Shown here piece after piece: positions 16,330 through 24,321 of a stretch of DNA of 24,375 nucleotides (positions within the stretch are counted from its first letter, which is position 1; every line of letters starts with the position of its first letter). Source of the DNA: DATAFF01 sp036257595 (GTDB taxonomy: Bacteria; Pseudomonadota; Alphaproteobacteria; Rhizobiales; Aestuariivirgaceae); the NCBI GenBank assembly GCA_036257595.1, contig DATAFF010000164.1, positions 1 through 24,375 on the forward strand, given 5' to 3'. The translations under genes were made by a program, and so were the position numbers. The notes under the pieces were generated by a model. The model saw nothing but the letters and a program-made list of their open reading frames with translations, ran no database searches and was not told the origin of the DNA.

Positions 16330-18894
16330 ATGAGCAACGATCCGGCAACGCGGCTTGGCCGCAAGATCCGCCTGGCCCAGATCGGCCTGGCCTTCGAGCG
16401 CATCTGGGGTGTGGCATTCCCGGCGGTGATGACCGTCGGGGTGGCATTGCTTTTCGTGGTGAGCGGTGCGGCCCAGCTCGTGCCGGTGAGCGTGCGGCTC
16501 GGCATTCTCGGCGTTGCCGCCATCCTGTTCGTCGGATTTTCCTTCCGGCTGCTGGGCATCAGGCTGCCGAACACCGGCGAAGCGCTGGCGCGGCTCGAGC
16601 GCGATAACCATCTGCGCCACCGCCCCGCCACCTCCTGGCTCGACACGCTGGCGCTCGGGGCCGACAATCCCGACAGCCGGACATTGTGGATCGCCCATAA
16701 GAACCGCCTCAAGCGCGAGCTGGATGCGCTGAAATCGCACCTGCCACGGTCGCCGCTGCCGGCGCGCGACCCGATGGCGCTGCGCAATGGCCTGGCGCTG
16801 GGACTGGTGGCGGCATTGTTCCTCAATGCCGGCGACTGGCGCGACCGGGTGAGCGAGGCGGTGAGCCTCAATCCGATGCCGGCGGTGCCGGCCAGAGTCG
16901 ACGCCTGGATCTCGCCGCCGGCCTATACCGGGCGCGCCCCGGTTCTCCTCACCGGCGAGGCGCAGAGCGCGCGGAGCGGCAATGGCGGCGAGTTCCTGGT
17001 TCCGGAAGGCTCGGCGCTGACCGTCCGGATCAATGGAGCGCGCGACGGACGGGTCACGCTCTATCAGCTGACGACCGATGCCGAGCGTGGCGCGGTGGCG
17101 CAGACCCTGACCATGACGACGCCGAAACCGGGGGATGCCGCGGAAGCCCGCACGGTGCTGCAGCGGCCGGTCCATGCCGATGTCACCGACGGGTCGCACA
17201 TGCTGGGCAGCTGGCGGATCGCCCTCATTCCCGATGCGGCGCCGCAGGTGGAGCTCGATGGCGACATTGCCCCGACACCGTCCGGGGCGTTTGCGGTGCC
17301 CTGGCGGGCGTCGGACGACTATGGCGTGGTCGGTATCGACGCCACGTTCCGCCAGGTGGCCGAGGCGCCACGGCCCGGCCAGCCGGCAGCGGCACCCGAC
17401 AGCCCGTTCCTCAAGGATGCGCCGGGCTTTGCCATTGCGCTCCAGAAGCTCAATCCGCGCGACGCCAAAGGTCGGGCGTTCCAGGACCTCACCGCCCATC
17501 CCTGGGCCGGCCTCCTGGTCGACATGACGCTCGTCGCCCGCGACCAGGCCGGGCAGCTGGGGCGCGGCAAGCCGGTGCGGTTCCGCCTGCCGGAGCGCCA
17601 GTTCAGCAAGCCGCTGGCCAGCGCGCTGGTGGAGCAGCGCAAGGTGCTGATCCGGACGCCGGCGCAGAAAGGCAAGGTGGTGCGCTCGCTGTCGGCGCTG
17701 ATGGCGTGGCCGGACGGGCTGTTCGAGACCAGCGGCAGCTATATGGGCGTGCGGATGTCGGCAAGCCGTCTCTATGGCATCAAGAGCAATGAGGACCTGC
17801 GTGGCGTCATCGACCTCCTGTGGGAGATCGCGATCAGCGTCGAGGACGGGACGCTCGACGATGCGCTGAAAAACCTCGAATCGCTGCGCAAGGAGCTGCA
17901 GAAGGCGCTGGCCGAGGGCGCGCCGCCCGACAGGATCGCCGATCTCATGCGCCAGCTGCGCGAGGCGATGAACAAATATCTCGAGGCGATGCAGAAGCAG
18001 GCGCTCGAGCGGATGCGGCAGGGCAATGCTCAGCAGCAGCGCCGGCAGCCGGGGCGCGAGGTGCGTTCGGAAGATCTCCAGAAGATGCTCGACCAGATCG
18101 AGAATCTGGCCAAGCAGGGGTCGCGCGACGCGGCGCAGGAGATGCTTGCCCAGCTCGAGAACCTGCTCAAGAACCTGCAGCCCGGCATGGCCAACCAGAT
18201 GCAGCGCAGCGGCCCGATGGAGCGGATGCTCGATCAGCTCGGCGAGATGATGCGCCGGCAGCAGCAGCTGATGGACGAGACGTTCCGGCTGCCGCAGGGC
18301 GGGCAGCAGGGGCAGCAGGGAATGGACGAACAGGGTGGCCAGCAGGGTCAGGAGTCGCGTCCCGGTCAGCAAGGGCGCCAGTCCGGCGGGCGCGGTCAGG
18401 GCCAGAGCGGGCGGCTGGCCGAGCAGCAGGGCGATCTCGGGCGGACGCTCGACGAGCTGCTGCGGCAGCTTGGCGAGCAGGGGATGGACCAGCCGGGCGG
18501 GCTCGGGCGGGCGCGCCGCTCGATGGAGGATGCGACGGGGGCGCTCGAGGGGGCCGACCGCGACCGGGCGCTCGGCTCGCAGAACGAGGCCATGCAGGCG
18601 CTGCGCGAGGGAGCGCAGTCGATGGCGCGCGAGATGATGCAGCAGCAGGGGACCGGGAACCAGGGCAATTACGGCCGCCATGGCGAGGCCCGCGGTGATG
18701 ATCGCGACCCGCTCGGCCGGCCGATGCCGCGCAGCGGCGAGGATTACGGGCCCGACCGCAACATGCTGCCGGGCGAGGCGGCGATCGAGCAGGCGCGGCG
18801 GATCCTCGATTATCTGCGCAGCCGCTCCAACGAGCCGAACCGGCCGAAGGTCGAGCTCGATTATTTCGACCGGCTGCTGCGCGGGCTTTACTAG
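16330..18894 (+). CDS. TIGR02302 / DUF4175 family membrane protein
   Basis: An 854-residue protein recognised as the alphaproteobacterial TIGR02302 (DUF4175) family, of unknown function. Two membrane helices lie near residues 33-80 and a third near 155-170. A long periplasmic-like part follows (about 175-470), with VPARVDAWISPPAYTGRAP typical of the family. From about 490 it becomes helical and rich in Gln, Met and charged residues, with predicted coiled-coil character, and 656-700 is a low-complexity Gly/Gln stretch (GQQGQQG type). The final part ends in ARRILDYLRSRSNEPNRPKVELDYFDRLLRGLY, the conserved tail. The start ATG at 16330 has only a close TAGG before it. It appears monocistronic and converges on hpt. 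Confidence 0.9.
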   Translation: MSNDPATRLGRKIRLAQIGLAFERIWGVAFPAVMTVGVALLFVVSGAAQLVPVSVRLGILGVAAILFVGFSFRLLGIRLPNTGEALARLERDNHLRHRPATSWLDTLALGADNPDSRTLWIAHKNRLKRELDALKSHLPRSPLPARDPMALRNGLALGLVAALFLNAGDWRDRVSEAVSLNPMPAVPARVDAWISPPAYTGRAPVLLTGEAQSARSGNGGEFLVPEGSALTVRINGARDGRVTLYQLTTDAERGAVAQTLTMTTPKPGDAAEARTVLQRPVHADVTDGSHMLGSWRIALIPDAAPQVELDGDIAPTPSGAFAVPWRASDDYGVVGIDATFRQVAEAPRPGQPAAAPDSPFLKDAPGFAIALQKLNPRDAKGRAFQDLTAHPWAGLLVDMTLVARDQAGQLGRGKPVRFRLPERQFSKPLASALVEQRKVLIRTPAQKGKVVRSLSALMAWPDGLFETSGSYMGVRMSASRLYGIKSNEDLRGVIDLLWEIAISVEDGTLDDALKNLESLRKELQKALAEGAPPDRIADLMRQLREAMNKYLEAMQKQALERMRQGNAQQQRRQPGREVRSEDLQKMLDQIENLAKQGSRDAAQEMLAQLENLLKNLQPGMANQMQRSGPMERMLDQLGEMMRRQQQLMDETFRLPQGGQQGQQGMDEQGGQQGQESRPGQQGRQSGGRGQGQSGRLAEQQGDLGRTLDELLRQLGEQGMDQPGGLGRARRSMEDATGALEGADRDRALGSQNEAMQALREGAQSMAREMMQQQGTGNQGNYGRHGEARGDDRDPLGRPMPRSGEDYGPDRNMLPGEAAIEQARRILDYLRSRSNEPNRPKVELDYFDRLLRGLY

Positions 18895-18958
18895 GGCAGC
18901 AGGCAGTAGGCAGTAGGGAAGACCACCGCTCACTGCCTATTGCCTACTGCCTAACGCC
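18895..18958 (+). repeat. GGCAGTA-family repeat, copy D
   Basis: It starts at the base after the TIGR02302 stop codon and ends inside the 3' end of the convergent hpt gene, supplying the hpt stop codon (18951-18953) and its last arginine codon. It has three heptamers, a short centre, GCTCACTGCCTATTGCC, and TACTGCCTAACGCC. The arms pair over about 23 positions with few mismatches, so both converging transcripts would end in this hairpin. There is no T-run on either side. Confidence 0.85.
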
Positions 18959-19499
18959 GGCGGAGATGGCCGACAAAGGGCAGCTCGCGAAAGGCGTGGG
19001 CCATGTCCATGCCATAGCCGACGACGAACACGTCCGGGCAGCGGAAGCCGAGAAAATCGGCATCGATGTCGGCGGCACGATGGCCGAGCTTGTCGAGCAG
19101 AACCGCGACAAGGACGCGCCTTGCCCCGCGCGCTGCCAGCAGATCCTTGGCATAGGCGAGGGTGCGGCCGGATTCGAGAATGTCGTCGACCAGCAGGACG
19201 TCACGGCCGCGTACATCGGATTCGATGTCGCGCAGCACCTCGACATGACCCGAGGAGCGGGTGTGCTCGCGATAGCTCGCAAGCATCATGAAATCGACCT
19301 CGGGGCTCAGCCCGACGCGAAACAGGGCGCGCAGCAGGTCGGCGGCAAAGACGAAGCTGCCCTTGAGAACGGGAACGACGAGGAGCGACAGCGGGCGGGC
19401 GGCGGCAATCTCGGCGGCGAGCTCGCCCACCCGGCGGGCGATCTCGGCTTCGCCAAACAGCACGTCGATCACATGGCCGTCGATATCCACCGCCGTCAT
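18951..19499 (-). CDS. hpt: Hypoxanthine(-guanine) phosphoribosyltransferase
   Basis: A 182-residue purine salvage enzyme that joins hypoxanthine (and probably guanine) to PRPP. The PRPP loop VLLVDDILESGRT is at 101-113 with Asp105-Asp106, the LKG dipeptide region is at 45-47, and Lys137 in LLDKLGHR is the purine contact. The fold is full length. The start ATG at 19499 overlaps the stop codon of the upstream zinc-ribbon gene by four bases, so the two are co-translated. The stop codon and last residue come from repeat copy D, showing the repeat inserted at, or replaced, the original gene end. Confidence 0.94.
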   Translation of the reverse strand: MTAVDIDGHVIDVLFGEAEIARRVGELAAEIAAARPLSLLVVPVLKGSFVFAADLLRALFRVGLSPEVDFMMLASYREHTRSSGHVEVLRDIESDVRGRDVLLVDDILESGRTLAYAKDLLAARGARRVLVAVLLDKLGHRAADIDADFLGFRCPDVFVVGYGMDMAHAFRELPFVGHLRRR

Positions 19500-20206
19500 G
19501 GGCGGGGGTTTAGCGCGATTTCGCCGGCTTCAGCAAAGCTTATCTCGACCTCGCGGGCGGTGAGCGGCGGTGATGCCAGGCGGGTGGTGAAGCCGGTGGC
19601 CTCGCCGGGCCTGAGGGCGCGGGTCGCGACGCCCTTGAGCGTCCAGGCATAGACCTCGCGGCCGGCACCATCCTTGAGGCGGAACTTGAGGTCGGGCACG
19701 CGGTGATCGCTGCCGGCGCTGTTGACGACCTCGCCGCGAATGGCGAGCACCGTTGTGCCGTCGGCTATGCTGTGGCTCTGCTCGACGCCACGGATGGTGA
19801 AGTTGGCAATGCCGGCATCGAGGCCGACGGCGATATAGAGCCGGGCGGCACCCGGCAGAAGCGGCGCGAGCCGGTGGGGGAACAGCATCAGCAAGGCGAG
19901 CGGCACGGCAATGACAAGGGCGAGGATCGACCAGCCGCGAAGCTCGGCGCGGCGGCGCCGGCGGGCAGCGGCGTGGCATTCGGCAGCCTCGCGGACGGCC
20001 CGAGCAATGGCGACGGCGTCATCCTCGATCGCCGGATCGTCGAGCAGCGGGTGCCCTGACGGGTCGCGCCCCGCCACCACGTCGCTGACATCGATGGCGC
20101 TCGATTCCAGCCAGCCATGGCCGCAGCCGCGGCAGCGCACCAGCTGACGATGAGCGTGCATCGGCAGCGCGTTGCGAGTTGCGCAGGACGGACAGGTCAC
20201 TATCAT
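19496..20206 (-). CDS. MJ0042-type zinc-ribbon membrane protein (DUF3426-like)
   Basis: A 236-residue protein starting with a zinc ribbon, MIVTCPSCATRN and VRCRGCGHGW, with Cys5, Cys8, Cys25 and Cys28 as ligands. An acidic linker and a basic stretch (about 74-86, RRRRRAE) come next, then one membrane helix near 90-110 (LALVIAVPLALLMLF). The C-terminal 120 residues form a DUF3426-like periplasmic beta domain (IRGEVVNSAGSDHRVPDL). The function is unknown; a cytoplasmic ribbon with a periplasmic domain suggests an envelope sensor or adaptor. The start at 20206 is preferred over 20275 because conservation begins at the ribbon and GAGGGACG lies upstream. It is divergent from ftsE. Confidence 0.87.
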   Translation of the reverse strand: MIVTCPSCATRNALPMHAHRQLVRCRGCGHGWLESSAIDVSDVVAGRDPSGHPLLDDPAIEDDAVAIARAVREAAECHAAARRRRRAELRGWSILALVIAVPLALLMLFPHRLAPLLPGAARLYIAVGLDAGIANFTIRGVEQSHSIADGTTVLAIRGEVVNSAGSDHRVPDLKFRLKDGAGREVYAWTLKGVATRALRPGEATGFTTRLASPPLTAREVEISFAEAGEIALNPRP

Positions 20207-20300
20207 CGTCGAAGCGTCCCTCGAAAGGTGGTGATTCGCTGGCAGAGTCGAGTTCCGGTCGAAGCTCGAGCTCATGTGCGAGCAGCTAGCGACAGTCTGG

Positions 20301-20315
20301 TTAAATCGGAGTTAA
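20301..20315. promoter_or_regulatory. CtrA-type box TTAA-N7-TTAA upstream of ftsE
   Basis: TTAA (20301-20304), ATCGGAG, TTAA (20312-20315): an exact match in form to the alphaproteobacterial cell-cycle regulator CtrA full site (TTAA-N7-TTAA). It lies about 35 bases before the ftsE start and about 95 bases before the divergent zinc-ribbon start, and could control either. Such an AT pattern is rare by chance in DNA of this GC content. Confidence 0.6.
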
Positions 20316-20349
20316 GCGGCCTCTCTATCGCTTCGGGGAAGGGTGAGAC

Positions 20350-21009
20350 GTGATCCGCCTGGACAATGTCGGGCTGAGATATGGGCGGGGCCCCGAGATT
20401 CTGCGCGACATCTGCTTCGAGCTGGCGCAGGGGTCGTTCACTTTCCTGACCGGTCCTTCGGGGGCCGGCAAGTCGTCGCTGCTCCGACTGCTGTTCCTGG
20501 CGCTCAAGCCGACGCGCGGGCTGATCTCGCTGTTCGGCCGCGACGTGGCGACGCTCAGGCGGCGCGACGTTCCCGACATGCGGCGGCGAATCGGGGTGGT
20601 GTTCCAGGATTTCCGGCTGCTCGATCACCTGACGACCTTCGAGAATGTGGCGCTGCCGCTCAGGGTCCAGGGCAAGCGGAGCGAGGATTACCGCCGCGAT
20701 GTCGCGGAGCTCCTGTCGTGGGTCGGGCTGTCGGCCCAGGCCGATGCCTATCCGCCGGTGCTGTCGGGCGGCGAGAAGCAGCGGGCGGCGATCGCCCGGG
20801 CGGTGATCGGCAAGCCCGATCTCTTGCTGGCGGACGAGCCGACCGGCAATGTCGACCCGGCGCTCGCCAGCCGCCTGCTCAGGCTGTTCGTCGAGCTCAA
20901 CCGCTTCGGCACCACAGTGCTCATCGCATCGCATGACAGCCTGCTGATCCAGGAGGCGAAGGCGCCGGTGATGACGCTTTCCAAGGGCGAGCTCAAATGG
21001 ACGCGGTGA
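20350..21009 (+). CDS. ftsE: Cell division ATPase FtsE
   Basis: The 219-residue ABC ATPase that pairs with FtsX at the division septum and drives activation of peptidoglycan hydrolases or their regulators. Walker A is GPSGAGKS at 35-42, Gln86 is in VVFQDFRLL, the signature LSGGEKQ is at 138-144, and Walker B LLLADE at 158-163 leads into PTGNVDP. The VVFQDFRLLDHLTTFENVALPL stretch is typical of FtsE as opposed to LolD. The start is GTG at 20350 with GAAGGGTGAG just ahead. The ftsX start lies 13 bases inside this gene, giving strong coupling. A CtrA-type box lies upstream. Confidence 0.94.
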   Translation: MIRLDNVGLRYGRGPEILRDICFELAQGSFTFLTGPSGAGKSSLLRLLFLALKPTRGLISLFGRDVATLRRRDVPDMRRRIGVVFQDFRLLDHLTTFENVALPLRVQGKRSEDYRRDVAELLSWVGLSAQADAYPPVLSGGEKQRAAIARAVIGKPDLLLADEPTGNVDPALASRLLRLFVELNRFGTTVLIASHDSLLIQEAKAPVMTLSKGELKWTR

Positions 21010-21920
21010 AGATCAGGCCGCGGCCGGCCGGCCCGATCATGCCGGCGAGCACCGCGGCGCTGCGCACCATGATGATCGCCATGTCGGCCATGTGCTTTCT
21101 CGCCTGCCTTGCCATTGCCGGGCTCCTGATGGTGAGCGCCGCGGCATCGAGCTGGACGTCGAAGGTCGGCAGCGAGTTGACGGTGCAGGTCAGGCCGTCC
21201 GACGGGGTTGATATCGAGCAGGCGGTGGGGAGCGTCAATGCCGTGCTGGCGGCGACGCACGGGATCAAGCGCCATTACACGCTATCGCGCGCTGACAGCG
21301 TCAAGCTCCTGAAACCTTGGCTCGGCGCCGGGGCGATGCTCGAGGACCTGCCGGTGCCACGGCTGATCGGCGTGGTGGTCGATGGGAACCAGCCCCCCGA
21401 TCTCGACCGGCTGGCGCTCGCCATCGAGGCGGCGACCCCCGGCGCCAGCCTCGACAGCCATCGCCGCTGGCAAACCGAGATGGTGCGGCTCGCCGATGTG
21501 CTGCGCTATGTCGGCTTCGCCATTCTGCTGGTCATTGCCGGAACGGCAGCGGCGCTCGTCGTCTATGCCAGCCGGGGGGCGCTCGAGGCCAATCGCGACA
21601 CGATCGAGGTCCTGTATCTGGCGGGCGCCCGCGATCGGTTCATCGCCAGCCAGGTGGAGCGGCGGTTCCTCAGGACCGGGCTCGTCGCCGGACTCTGCGG
21701 CCTCGCCGCAGCGGCGGTGCTGCTGGCGCTGGTCGCCGGCTTCGGCGATGGCCGCGGCAGCGGCGGAATCGCGGGTGCGGTCAAGGTGCTGATGTTCTCC
21801 GAAATCGACGATTCGGCGCGGACGCTGGCGCTTTTCGGGCTGGTGCCGCTGCTTACCACAGTGCTCTGCCTGATCAGCGCCCGGCTGGCGGTGACACGCA
21901 TTTTGCGGGCGATGTTCTGA
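20997..21920 (+). CDS. ftsX: Cell division membrane protein FtsX
   Basis: The 307-residue partner of FtsE. The first membrane helix is near 28-50 (MMIAMSAMCFLACLAIAGLL-like), followed by a periplasmic loop to about 170 with PRLIGVVVDGN and the conserved RWQTEMVRLADVLRYV. Three further helices lie near 175-200, 225-252 and 280-300, as expected of the four-helix FtsX fold, and LYLAGARDRFIASQVERRF is the cytoplasmic coupling segment. The length is normal for alphaproteobacteria. It overlaps ftsE at its start; its stop overlaps a possible alternative ATG for the next gene. Confidence 0.93.
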   Translation: MDAVKIRPRPAGPIMPASTAALRTMMIAMSAMCFLACLAIAGLLMVSAAASSWTSKVGSELTVQVRPSDGVDIEQAVGSVNAVLAATHGIKRHYTLSRADSVKLLKPWLGAGAMLEDLPVPRLIGVVVDGNQPPDLDRLALAIEAATPGASLDSHRRWQTEMVRLADVLRYVGFAILLVIAGTAAALVVYASRGALEANRDTIEVLYLAGARDRFIASQVERRFLRTGLVAGLCGLAAAAVLLALVAGFGDGRGSGGIAGAVKVLMFSEIDDSARTLALFGLVPLLTTVLCLISARLAVTRILRAMF

Positions 21921-22021
21921 TGCCGATCACGATGAAAATCGGCTGGACAAGCCGTGACGGGGCCGAGCACAATCGATGCGCGCAACCGACTGCACAGCGG
22001 GTGAACGTGCCGGGCTCGGCA

Positions 22022-22672
22022 ATGACAGGCAGGGAGAACGGGTCAGAAGCGAGCCATGGGGCGTCGCTTGCCGACAGGGCGCCGGGTCGGGTGGTGGGCC
22101 GGCGCCATTGGCTGGCGCTCGCGGTGCTGGCGGCAGTCCTCATGTTTCTCGGCGGCTTTGCGGTGTTCGTCCTCAGGAGCCCGACGCCGCCTGCGGGTTT
22201 CTCCGGGCAGGCCGATGGCATCGTGGTGCTGACCGGCGGTCCGCAGCGGATCAACGAGGCCCTCGAGCTCCTGCGCAATCACCAGGGCAAGCGCCTGCTG
22301 ATCACCGGCGTCCATCCGCATACCTCGGAGCGGCGGCTGTCGCAATTGTCCGGCGAGGGGACGCTGTTCGGCTGCTGCGTCGATATAGATCGGGCGGCGG
22401 CCGACACGCGCGGCAATGCCGCCGAGGCGAGCCGCTGGGCGGAGCAGAATGGTTTCGACAGGCTGATCGTCGTCACCAGCGATTATCACATGGCGCGGGC
22501 GCTGCTCGAATTTTCCCGCCGCATGCCGAATCGCACATTGACGCCGTGGCCGGTGTCGGCGCTGCCGGACCTGCCCATTCCGCCGGCCCTGGTGTGGGCG
22601 CGGATGTGGCTTGCCGAATATGTCAAATTCCTCTTCGCCGTGGTCGCGCCGAGTAGCGTGACCCGCCAATGA
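22022..22672 (+). CDS. YdcF-family (DUF218) membrane protein
   Basis: A 216-residue protein with one membrane helix near residues 31-52 and a DUF218 domain: DGIVVLTGGPQRINEAL at 65-81, KRLLITGVHP, DTRGNAAEA, and LIVVTSDYHMARA with the conserved Asp-Tyr-His-Met. Related SanA/ElyC/YdcF proteins act in envelope integrity or lipid carrier metabolism. The start is uncertain: an ATG at 21920 overlaps the ftsX stop (TGATG) and would add 34 residues with little family character, whereas 22022 gives the usual short polar lead before the helix. It overlaps the next gene by four bases. Position between ftsEX and plsC fits envelope biogenesis. Confidence 0.85.
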   Translation: MTGRENGSEASHGASLADRAPGRVVGRRHWLALAVLAAVLMFLGGFAVFVLRSPTPPAGFSGQADGIVVLTGGPQRINEALELLRNHQGKRLLITGVHPHTSERRLSQLSGEGTLFGCCVDIDRAAADTRGNAAEASRWAEQNGFDRLIVVTSDYHMARALLEFSRRMPNRTLTPWPVSALPDLPIPPALVWARMWLAEYVKFLFAVVAPSSVTRQ

Positions 22673-23406
22673 GCGTTTTTCGATCGGCGCTGTTCAACGT
22701 GGTGTTCTACGTCAACCTGGCCGTCTTCCTGGTCGGCGGGTTCATATTCTTCCTCACGCCGCGACGTTGGTCGGTCCGGGCGCTGCAGGTCTGGGGGCAG
22801 AGCTCGGTGTGGTGGCTCGAGCGGATCGTCGGCACCCGGATGGAGGTGAGAGGCCTCGAGCACATCCCGTTGCAGGGCTGCATCATCGCGGGCAAGCATC
22901 AATCGGCCTGGGACACCTTCGCGATCCTGCCGCTCCTCAAGGATCCGGCAGTGGTGATGAAGCGGGAGCTGATGCTGATCCCGTTCTATGGCTGGTTCTC
23001 GATGAAGTTCGAGATGATCGGCATCGACCGGTCGGCGGGTGCGGGGGCGCTGAAGCGCATGGTGGCGGAGGCGCGGGAGGCGGTCAGGCAAGGGCGGCAT
23101 CTGCTCATCTTCCCGGAAGGCTCGCGGCGGGCGCCCGATGCGCCGCCCGACTATAGGCCGGGAGCATCGGCGATCTATCTCGGGACCGGTGTCGCTTGCG
23201 TGCCGTTCGGGCTGAATTCGGGGCTGTTCTGGCCGCGGCGCCAATTCATGCGGCGTCCCGGCACGATCATCGTCGAGTTCCTGCCGGCGATCCCGCCCGG
23301 GCTGAACCGCCGCGCCTTCGAGCAGCGCCTCAAGGCCGATATCGAGAGCACCACCCGCCGGCTGGTGGCGGAGGGCCGCGAGCAGCTGGCGAGGGAAGGG
23401 CGGTAG
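22669..23406 (+). CDS. plsC: 1-acyl-sn-glycerol-3-phosphate acyltransferase (PlsC-like)
   Basis: A 245-residue membrane-associated acyltransferase that acylates lysophosphatidic acid to phosphatidic acid in phospholipid synthesis. Hydrophobic helices lie at about 8-30. The catalytic HX4D is His77-Asp82 (GKHQSAWDTF), and the acceptor-binding FPEGSR is at 148-153. A further conserved block (VVMKRELMLIPFYGW) lies between them. The ATG overlaps the stop of the YdcF-like gene, making it the fourth tightly packed gene after ftsE, ftsX and ydcF. Some family members act on other acceptors, so the substrate is inferred. Confidence 0.92.
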   Translation: MSVFRSALFNVVFYVNLAVFLVGGFIFFLTPRRWSVRALQVWGQSSVWWLERIVGTRMEVRGLEHIPLQGCIIAGKHQSAWDTFAILPLLKDPAVVMKRELMLIPFYGWFSMKFEMIGIDRSAGAGALKRMVAEAREAVRQGRHLLIFPEGSRRAPDAPPDYRPGASAIYLGTGVACVPFGLNSGLFWPRRQFMRRPGTIIVEFLPAIPPGLNRRAFEQRLKADIESTTRRLVAEGREQLAREGR

Positions 23407-23791
23407 GCCTGTGACGAGCCTCTGGGGCTTGTTGCCGATTGCATTTTTTGTGACGCCTTTTTAAATCAAAGGTTGAGAACAAGTCATATCGGCAGGCCTG
23501 AAGAGTGTGAAATCATTTCGCATTTTTACTTGCCTCGCTCCAATAGTCGAACTATGTTGGGAATGGCGGAAGCTTGACATGCCTCGCGTCCACAAGCTGA
23601 GGAACTCCGGGATCATGTCCATGCTCGTCGCGAACAGCCGCCGCCGCACTTCCATCAAATCGGCCGGGGTTGGGAAGTCTCGATCTACATTCATACCCTC
23701 GAAGTGAGGCGGGGTTGGGCTCCCTGATCCGAATTGATCGAAGCGATAGAATGGGCGTCAGTCAATCGAAGTCTCTTGCTGCAGAAGTGGA
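23407..23791. other. Lower-GC intergenic stretch between plsC and the DUF2442 gene
   Basis: The 385-base gap has clearly more A+T than the core genes, including a TTTTTT tract at 23444-23449 and TTTTTAAAT at 23458-23466 that may help end the ftsE-plsC transcript, although no strong hairpin precedes them. It contains only the uncertain minus-strand frame. I see no transposase, tRNA or attachment site. The composition shift marks the beginning of accessory DNA. Confidence 0.5.
23461..23694 (-). CDS. Uncertain small ORF in accessory tail, possible gene remnant
   Basis: A 77-residue open frame, starting MNVDRDFPTPADLMEVRRRL. GAGGGT lies just before its ATG at 23694, and the first 40 or so codons prefer G or C in the third position, as real genes here do. 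The last 30 residues lose this preference and resemble nothing I know. It could be a small hypothetical protein or the beginning of a decayed gene. A frame on the other strand (23507-23707) covers the same bases and looks less gene-like. Confidence 0.3.
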   Translation of the reverse strand: MNVDRDFPTPADLMEVRRRLFATSMDMIPEFLSLWTRGMSSFRHSQHSSTIGARQVKMRNDFTLFRPADMTCSQPLI

Positions 23792-24283
23792 ATGAATACA
23801 ATGAACGAGATCTCTAATCTGACACTCTCCACGCCGATGCCAAGGATCGCCGCGCTCAAGGTTGTCGAGCACTTGATTATCGAAGTTGTGTGGGAAAGCG
23901 GCTTCAGGCGGAGCCGGACAGATGTCGTCGACCTTTCGCCACTCATCAACTCGCTCAAGCTCTATCGTCCACTTCGCAAGGACGAAGATCTTTTCCGTAC
24001 TGTTCATCTCATTGAAGACGGTCGAGTGCTGGCTTGGGGGGAAGACGAGCAGATCGACATGCCTGCAGAGAGCGTCGAGGAGTTGGCGCAAGAGTCGATG
24101 ACACCAAGCGACTTGAGAGATTTTCTCAGGACCAACGATCTTACTCACAATGAGGCTGCCGCGCTGTTGGACAGGAGCCGTCGCCAGATAGAGAATTACC
24201 TATCAGGCAAGGAGCGTATCCCGCGCCTTTTTGTATTGGCCTGCTTCGGTTTGGTGGCGAGAAAGCAGCAATGTTCGTGTTGA
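23792..24283 (+). CDS. DUF2442 protein with C-terminal helix-turn-helix
   Basis: A 163-residue two-domain protein. Residues about 17-97 form a DUF2442 domain (PRIAALKVVEHLIIEVVW, VVDLSPLINSL, LRKDEDLFRTVHL, EDGRVLAWGEDEQIDMPAE). Residues 103-155 form an XRE-like helix-turn-helix (MTPSDLRDFLRTNDL, EAAALLDRSRRQIENYLSG, IPRLFVLACFGL). DUF2442 proteins often occur next to small DUF4160 proteins in toxin-antitoxin-like pairs, and the HTH suggests DNA binding and self-regulation. No DUF4160 gene was found upstream; the downstream side is cut by the window. ATGs at 23792 and 23801 are both possible. Codon use is less GC-rich than the core genes, suggesting horizontal gain. Confidence 0.8.
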   Translation: MNTMNEISNLTLSTPMPRIAALKVVEHLIIEVVWESGFRRSRTDVVDLSPLINSLKLYRPLRKDEDLFRTVHLIEDGRVLAWGEDEQIDMPAESVEELAQESMTPSDLRDFLRTNDLTHNEAAALLDRSRRQIENYLSGKERIPRLFVLACFGLVARKQQCSC

Positions 24284-24321
24284 CTATGGCTCCGCGCGAA
24301 GCGCCAGGTGAGGGGGGCGCA

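Noticed and set aside
16321..18933. 870-codon minus-strand frame opposite the TIGR02302 gene
   Set aside because: It is longer than the real gene but Leu/Arg/His-rich without recognisable domains; it extends into repeat copy D, and the plus strand carries the family motifs.
23507..23791. A DUF4160 partner gene before the DUF2442 gene
   Set aside because: No frame on either strand shows the expected motifs; the 66-codon frame at 23507-23707 is not convincing.
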